Positions 59,543 to 64,000 of a stretch of 64,000 bases of DNA are shown here, piece after piece (position 1 is the first letter of the stretch; each line of letters begins with the position of its first letter). Source of the stretch: Bacteroidota bacterium (GTDB lineage Bacteria > Bacteroidota > Bacteroidia > Chitinophagales > Chitinophagaceae); assembly GCA_023423405.1 (NCBI GenBank), contig JAFAFR010000038.1, forward strand, positions 1 through 64,000, in the 5' to 3' direction. The notes beneath the pieces were generated by a model. It was not told the origin of the DNA. It worked only from the letters and a program-made list of their open reading frames with translations, and searched no databases. A program made the position numbers and the translations under genes.

Positions 59543-60955
59543 TTGAAAAAGATCTCTATTGTTACTGAAGTCAGGCAGATGCTTGCCGACGTGTACACAC
59601 CGGTGGGCATTTACCTGCGTCTCCGCGATCGTTTCCGGGATACCGTATTGCTGGAAAGCACCGATCACCATGTGGCCGAGAACAGCTATTCTTTTATCGG
59701 CATCAATGCCATTGCAGGAATGGAGATCAGTTCGCTCAACGAGATCGAATACAAACTTCCCGGGCAGGCGCCGGAGAAGGCGGCCATCCGCCATACTTCG
59801 GAAGTGCCTGCACAACTCTGGGATTTCATGCAGCGGTTTGAAGCAGCGCCGGCGGCGCATAAGGCTGCCCGTTTTGCCCAGGGCCTCTATGGCTATACTA
59901 CTTACGATGCGGTGCAGTTCTTCGACACGGTGCGCTTTGCGGACAAAGACCCGGAGCCGCGCATTCCACTGATGCGGTACCGGTTGTACCAGTATGTTAT
60001 TGCCATCAACCATTTTAAGGACGAACTTTTTCTCTGTGAGAATTGCGTGGCGGGACTGGAATCCGAACTGCCGCTGGTGGAGTCGCTGATCCGCAGCAAG
60101 GACGTGCCGGTTTTTCCCTTTAAGGCAACGGGAGCAGAAAGGAGTAATATGGAAGCCGCACAATACGAAGACATGGTGCGTAGGGGAATTGCTTCCTGTC
60201 ACCGCGGCGATGTGTTCCAGATCGTGCTGAGCCGCCGCTTCCGGCAATCCTTTACCGGCGATGAATTCAACGTGTACCGTGCCCTGCGCAACATCAATCC
60301 CTCGCCCTACCTGTTTTATTTCGATTACGGCGACTACCGCGTCTTTGGCTCTTCACCCGAATCGCAGCTCATCATCCACAAGGGACAGGCCGTGGTGCAT
60401 CCTATAGCGGGCACGTATAAACGCACCGGCGACGACGAACTCGACCAGGCCGAAACCAGGAAGCTGCTGCAGGATGCAAAAGAAAACGCCGAGCACGTGA
60501 TGCTGGTAGACCTCGCCAGGAACGACCTGAGCCGTTTATGTGATGGAGTGGAAGTAGCGCAGTACCGCCAGGTGCAGTATTTCAGCCATGTGATCCACCT
60601 GGTGAGCGAAGTGCGTGGTGCGGTAAAACCCGGCACCAATCCCTTTCTCCTCATGGCCAAGACCTTTCCTGCAGGCACCCTCAGCGGAGCGCCGAAGATC
60701 CGCGCCATGCAGCTCATCGATGAGTATGAACCTACCGCAAGATCCTATTATGGTGGCGCCATCGGTTTCATGGGCTTTGATGGCTCCTGCAACCATGCCA
60801 TCATGATCCGCACTTTCCTGAGCAGGGCCAATACGCTCACTTACCAGGCGGGCGCCGGCGTAGTCGCTGCCAGCAACCCGTCTTCCGAGTTGGCCGAGGT
60901 CAATAACAAGCTGGGCGCCCTGAAAAAAGCCATCGAACTGGCGCAAACCATTTAA
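59543..60955 (+). CDS. trpE: Anthranilate synthase component I
   Basis: 470 residues from a TTG start. N-terminal Trp-binding motif LLES (36-39), which gives feedback inhibition, then the chorismate-binding domain: VLSRRFRQSFTGDEF, IAGTYKRTG, ENAEHVMLVDLARNDL, FPAGTLSGAPKIRAM and AGAGVVAASNPSSE. Makes anthranilate from chorismate with TrpG. It follows the attenuator; trpG is 9 bases downstream. Confidence 0.97.
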   Translation: MKKISIVTEVRQMLADVYTPVGIYLRLRDRFRDTVLLESTDHHVAENSYSFIGINAIAGMEISSLNEIEYKLPGQAPEKAAIRHTSEVPAQLWDFMQRFEAAPAAHKAARFAQGLYGYTTYDAVQFFDTVRFADKDPEPRIPLMRYRLYQYVIAINHFKDELFLCENCVAGLESELPLVESLIRSKDVPVFPFKATGAERSNMEAAQYEDMVRRGIASCHRGDVFQIVLSRRFRQSFTGDEFNVYRALRNINPSPYLFYFDYGDYRVFGSSPESQLIIHKGQAVVHPIAGTYKRTGDDELDQAETRKLLQDAKENAEHVMLVDLARNDLSRLCDGVEVAQYRQVQYFSHVIHLVSEVRGAVKPGTNPFLLMAKTFPAGTLSGAPKIRAMQLIDEYEPTARSYYGGAIGFMGFDGSCNHAIMIRTFLSRANTLTYQAGAGVVAASNPSSELAEVNNKLGALKKAIELAQTI

Positions 60956-60964
60956 ACACTGTAC

Positions 60965-61558
60965 ATGAAGATCCTGGTTTTTGACAATTACGACTCCTTC
61001 ACCTATAACCTGGTGCACCTGGTGGAAAAGATCACCGGTGAGCCCGTATCGGTTTTCCGCAACGATGAAATTCCGCTGGAACAGGTGGCCGAATACGACC
61101 GCATTATTTTATCGCCCGGTCCGGGTATCCCGGAAGAAGCAGGGCTGCTGCTGCCGCTCATCAAACAATATGCTCCCACGAAAACCATACTGGGCGTATG
61201 TCTCGGCCACCAGGCCATTGGCCAGGCTTTTGGCGCTGGGCTGGTGAACCTCGACCAGGTGTACCATGGCATTGCGACGCCTGTTTCGGTTGAGCAAAAC
61301 CGTGAACTGGCGGCCAATGACGTGTTTACCGGCCTGCCTGCCCAACTCGAAGTGGGACGCTACCATTCCTGGGTAGTGGATGATAAGGGCTTCCCGGCAG
61401 AACTGGAGATCACGGCCCGCGATGCATCCGGTCAGATCATGGCCCTTAGGCACCGGCAATTCGATGTACAGGGCGTACAGTTCCATCCTGAAAGTGTATT
61501 GACACCCGATGGTGAAACCATATTGCGCAACTGGTTGCAATCAAATCAGCAGAAATGA
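60965..61558 (+). CDS. trpG: Anthranilate synthase component II (glutamine amidotransferase)
   Basis: 197 residues, class I amidotransferase: FDNYDSFTYNLVHLVE, SPGPGIPEEAG, nucleophile Cys79 in GVCLGHQAIGQAFG, and the His-Glu pair in QFHPESVLT. Supplies ammonia from glutamine to TrpE. Its stop overlaps the trpD start by 4 bases (ATGA). Confidence 0.97.
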   Translation: MKILVFDNYDSFTYNLVHLVEKITGEPVSVFRNDEIPLEQVAEYDRIILSPGPGIPEEAGLLLPLIKQYAPTKTILGVCLGHQAIGQAFGAGLVNLDQVYHGIATPVSVEQNRELAANDVFTGLPAQLEVGRYHSWVVDDKGFPAELEITARDASGQIMALRHRQFDVQGVQFHPESVLTPDGETILRNWLQSNQQK

Positions 61559-62547
61559 AAAAGATCCTTCAATATTTATTTGAACACAAGTCGCTCACCC
61601 GCTCCATGGCGCGCGATACGCTGCTGCAGATCGGCCGCGGGCAATACAACGAACACGAGATCACGGCCTTCATGACGGTATTCCTTATGCGCAGTGTTAC
61701 GATCGAAGAGCTCCAGGGATTCCGCGACGCCCTGCTGGAACTCTGCGTGCCACTGCCGCTCAACGGTTACCAGGTACTCGATATCGTAGGCACCGGCGGC
61801 GATGGCAAGAATACCTTTAATATCTCCACGTTGTCCTGTTTCATTGCTGCGGGTGCCGGACAAAAAGTGGCCAAACACGGCAACTACGGCGCTTCCTCTA
61901 TCAGCGGCGCTTCCAACGTAATGGAGCAGTTGGGATACAAATTCAAGAACGATGCCGGCGCACTGCAACAGGAGCTGGAGAAAACCAATATCTGTTTCCT
62001 GCATGCACCGCTCTTTCACCCGGCGCTGAAAGTGGTGGCGCCTATCCGGCGCAACCTGGGCATGCGCACTTTCTTCAATATGCTGGGTCCGCTGGTGAAC
62101 CCCGCCACACCGGCTTTCCAGCTTGTGGGCGTGTACAGCCTGGAAATGGCGCGGGTGTACAACTACCTGCTGCAGCAATCGGGCAAGCGTTTCACCATCA
62201 TCCACGGGATCGATGGTTATGATGAGATATCCCTTACCAACGATACCAAGATCATTACGCAGGATGGCGAACGCATTTGCACGCCCATCGAACTCGGCAA
62301 ACGCATGGTGCAGGCCACCGACATTTATGGTGGACAAACCGTGGAGGAAGCCGCCAAACTTTTCCTGAAGATCCTGCACGGCAAAGGAAGCTGGGCGCAG
62401 AACGCCGTGGTGCTGGCCAATGCGGCCGTGGCGCTGCACGGCTCCGGCACCTATGAAAATTACGACGAGGCCTATGCTGCAGCCGTAGAGAGCCTGGAGA
62501 GCGGGAAAGCGCGTCATCAACTGGAAGCCTTGCTGGCATTACAATAA
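61555..62547 (+). CDS. trpD: Anthranilate phosphoribosyltransferase
   Basis: 330 residues. PRPP-binding loop VGTGGDGKNTFNIS (79-92), KHGNYGASSISGASNVMEQLG (shortened), and the second metal site MLGPLVNPA. Transfers phosphoribose to anthranilate. The start overlaps the trpG stop. Confidence 0.97.
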   Translation: MKKILQYLFEHKSLTRSMARDTLLQIGRGQYNEHEITAFMTVFLMRSVTIEELQGFRDALLELCVPLPLNGYQVLDIVGTGGDGKNTFNISTLSCFIAAGAGQKVAKHGNYGASSISGASNVMEQLGYKFKNDAGALQQELEKTNICFLHAPLFHPALKVVAPIRRNLGMRTFFNMLGPLVNPATPAFQLVGVYSLEMARVYNYLLQQSGKRFTIIHGIDGYDEISLTNDTKIITQDGERICTPIELGKRMVQATDIYGGQTVEEAAKLFLKILHGKGSWAQNAVVLANAAVALHGSGTYENYDEAYAAAVESLESGKARHQLEALLALQ

Positions 62548-62566
62548 AAATTATTTTGCAGGCACA

Positions 62567-63358
62567 ATGAATATTTTAGAAAGGATCATAGAGAAGAAAG
62601 TGGAGGAAGTGGCCTGGCGAAAAAAACACCACCCGCTTGAATACCTGCGCGACCAGCCGGGGTTCCAGCGGCCGATTTTTTCGCTGGCGGCTTCTTTGCA
62701 GGACGAGCGCCTCACAGGCATCATCGCTGAGTTCAAAAGAAAATCGCCCTCGAAGGGCATCATCAACGGCGAGGCCCTGGTGGAAGACGTTACCCGCGCT
62801 TATGCAGGAAACGGCGCCAGCGCCCTCTCAGTGCTCACCGACAAAGAGTTCTTCGGCGGCTCCACGGCCGACCTGGAAGCCGCACGCTTTAACCAGTTGC
62901 CCATATTGCGGAAGGATTTCATCATCGATGAATACCAGTTGGTGGAATCCCGTTCCATGGGCGCCGACGTGATCCTGCTCATCGCTGCCTGCTTGTCGCC
63001 GCAGCGGGTGAAGGAACTGGCGGAAGCGGCGACGGAACTGGGCCTGGAAGTGTTGCTGGAACTGCATGCGGAAGAAGAGCTGGAACACGTGAATGCCTTT
63101 ACGCCCATTGTTGGCATCAACAACCGCGACCTGAAAACTTTTACAGTAGACATAGAAAGGAGCATCCGCATGGCGGACAGCCTGCCGGCATCTACCACTA
63201 AAGTGGCGGAAAGCGGCATCGACAAAGTGGAAAATGTATGCCGATTTCAGGCGCACGGTTTCAAAGGCTTTCTTATTGGAGAGCAGTTCATGAAAGCAGC
63301 CGATCCTGCCCTGGCCTTCCAGCAGTTTGCGATTGCATTGCGGAAACTATCCGTATAA
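62567..63358 (+). CDS. trpC: Indole-3-glycerol phosphate synthase
   Basis: 263 residues, TIM barrel: IAEFKRKSPSKG (catalytic E55, K57), LSVLTDKEFFGG, LPILRKDFIIDEYQL, GINNRDLKTF and the phosphate site ESGI / GFLIGEQFMKA. Closes the indole ring. It is not fused to trpF, which follows as a separate gene after 53 bases. Confidence 0.97.
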   Translation: MNILERIIEKKVEEVAWRKKHHPLEYLRDQPGFQRPIFSLAASLQDERLTGIIAEFKRKSPSKGIINGEALVEDVTRAYAGNGASALSVLTDKEFFGGSTADLEAARFNQLPILRKDFIIDEYQLVESRSMGADVILLIAACLSPQRVKELAEAATELGLEVLLELHAEEELEHVNAFTPIVGINNRDLKTFTVDIERSIRMADSLPASTTKVAESGIDKVENVCRFQAHGFKGFLIGEQFMKAADPALAFQQFAIALRKLSV

Positions 63359-63411
63359 ACCGGTCTCTGACAGGACCGATCAGAACATAACACTTAAAAT
63401 CCGAACACTGT

Positions 63412-64000
63412 ATGAGAGTAAAAGTATGCGGCATGACGCAGCTCAACCAGGTAGATCAACTGGAAAAGCTGGGCGCTACATTCGCAGGATTTATTTTTTA
63501 TCCGAGGAGCCCGCGGTACGTATTGCGGTACATGACCACCACCCAGTTGAAAAAAGAAAACAATATCAATAAAGTGGGTGTGTTTGTAAACGCCGGTGTG
63601 GAAGATGTGTTGCAGATGGTGGATGAGTGTCGCCTGCACATGGTGCAGTTGCACGGTGACGAAACGCCGAAGTACTGTGAAAAAATTGCCGATTATGTAT
63701 CGGTGGTAAAAGCCTTCCGCCTGAGCGATAACGACAGCATTGAATGGATGGTGAAGCCCTATATGGACTTCTGCGATATGTTTCTTTTCGATACCATGGG
63801 CGTGGGTTATGGCGGAACGGGAAAAAAATTCGACTGGAGCCTGCTGAAGAATGAAAAGATCGGTAAGCCTTTTTTTCTCAGCGGCGGCATTGAGCCCGGC
63901 GATGAAAAAGCCCTGCTCGATTTTGCGGAAAGGCCCGAAGCCAAAGGGCTTTTCGCTATAGACATCAACAGCAAATTTGAAACCAGTCCGGGTGTAAAGG
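63412..64000 (+). CDS. trpF: Phosphoribosylanthranilate isomerase, 3' end cut by window
   Basis: 196 codons are visible and the frame stays open to the window end. MRVKVCGMT (catalytic Cys6), AGFIFYPRSPRYV, VGVFVNAG, MVQLHGDE, FLSGGIEPGD and IDINSKFE match TrpF. Missing only a few residues at the C-terminus by comparison with the usual length of about 205-215. The trp order is therefore E-G-D-C-F, and trpB and trpA are expected just outside. Confidence 0.95.
   Translation, partial: MRVKVCGMTQLNQVDQLEKLGATFAGFIFYPRSPRYVLRYMTTTQLKKENNINKVGVFVNAGVEDVLQMVDECRLHMVQLHGDETPKYCEKIADYVSVVKAFRLSDNDSIEWMVKPYMDFCDMFLFDTMGVGYGGTGKKFDWSLLKNEKIGKPFFLSGGIEPGDEKALLDFAERPEAKGLFAIDINSKFETSPGVK

Overview
The window reads as chromosomal DNA of a Bacteroidota bacterium, most likely a Chitinophagaceae-type member. 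Evidence: promoters of the TTTG / TAnnTTTG type, TonB-dependent receptors with carboxypeptidase-like N-terminal domains, an ECF sigma/FecR pair, DUF4249 and T9SS-plug (DUF5103) proteins, a lipidated TamA-like protein, LytTR two-component genes, and no encoded tRNA CCA end. Most of it is GC-rich and densely packed; one stretch at about 32.5-37.6 kb looks clearly AT-richer.

Layout. 1-806: tail of an rRNA operon (23S 3' end, 5S, terminator) and tRNA-Gly(CCC). 0.8-7.5 kb: serine beta-lactamase-like hydrolase, Lon protease, purine nucleoside phosphorylase, putative porin. 7.5-10.9 kb: a probable metal-handling cluster (HYC_CC_PP protein, HMA-domain protein, TlpA-like thioredoxin, outer-membrane protein) and an unknown secreted protein. 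11-13.8 kb: sugar (gluconate-like) kinase plus GntP permease. 13.8-22.2 kb, minus strand: matrixin-like lipoprotein, YpdA, GIN-domain lipoprotein, TonB receptor, an STN plus surface-repeat protein, FecR anti-sigma, ECF sigma. 22.2-32.5 kb: mixed housekeeping genes (DUF1415, iron-permease-like protein, sugar-phosphate isomerase-like, hydroxyacid dehydrogenase, PQQ sugar dehydrogenase, SucC, short YrdC-like protein, GT9, CCA-adding enzyme, pRiA4b ORF-3-like, MiaA). 32.5-37.5 kb: histidine kinase, LytTR regulator, TonB receptor and DUF4249 in one minus-strand unit. 37.6-54.3 kb: GH1, FadL-like OMP, lipoprotein, ProRS, membrane cluster, TruB, TamL-like, RNA methyltransferase, LolC/E-like permease, T9SS plug protein, SRP RNA, transaldolase-like aldolase, Sua5. 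54.3-64 kb: amino-acid biosynthesis, hisG-D-C-(cytochrome c)-B followed by trpE-G-D-C-F (trpF cut by the window end).

The strongest non-routine signal is a pair of translation-coupled attenuators. Upstream of hisG is a 16-residue leader peptide with four consecutive His codons. Upstream of trpE is a 20-residue leader with three consecutive Trp codons. Each is followed by a strong intrinsic terminator and by bases that can form a mutually exclusive antiterminator. Both leaders begin almost at the predicted transcription start, so they would be translated from nearly leaderless RNA. Several other genes here (sua5, the YrdC-like gene, cca, the HYC_CC_PP gene) have the same promoter-to-start geometry.

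Other points: intrinsic terminators buried inside convergent genes, an 11-bp tandem repeat upstream of cca, a 66-bp in-frame duplication in the TamL-like gene, a cytochrome c gene inside the his operon, and an STN-domain surface-repeat protein directly behind a FecI/FecR pair. No CRISPR array, prophage or intact insertion sequence was seen.
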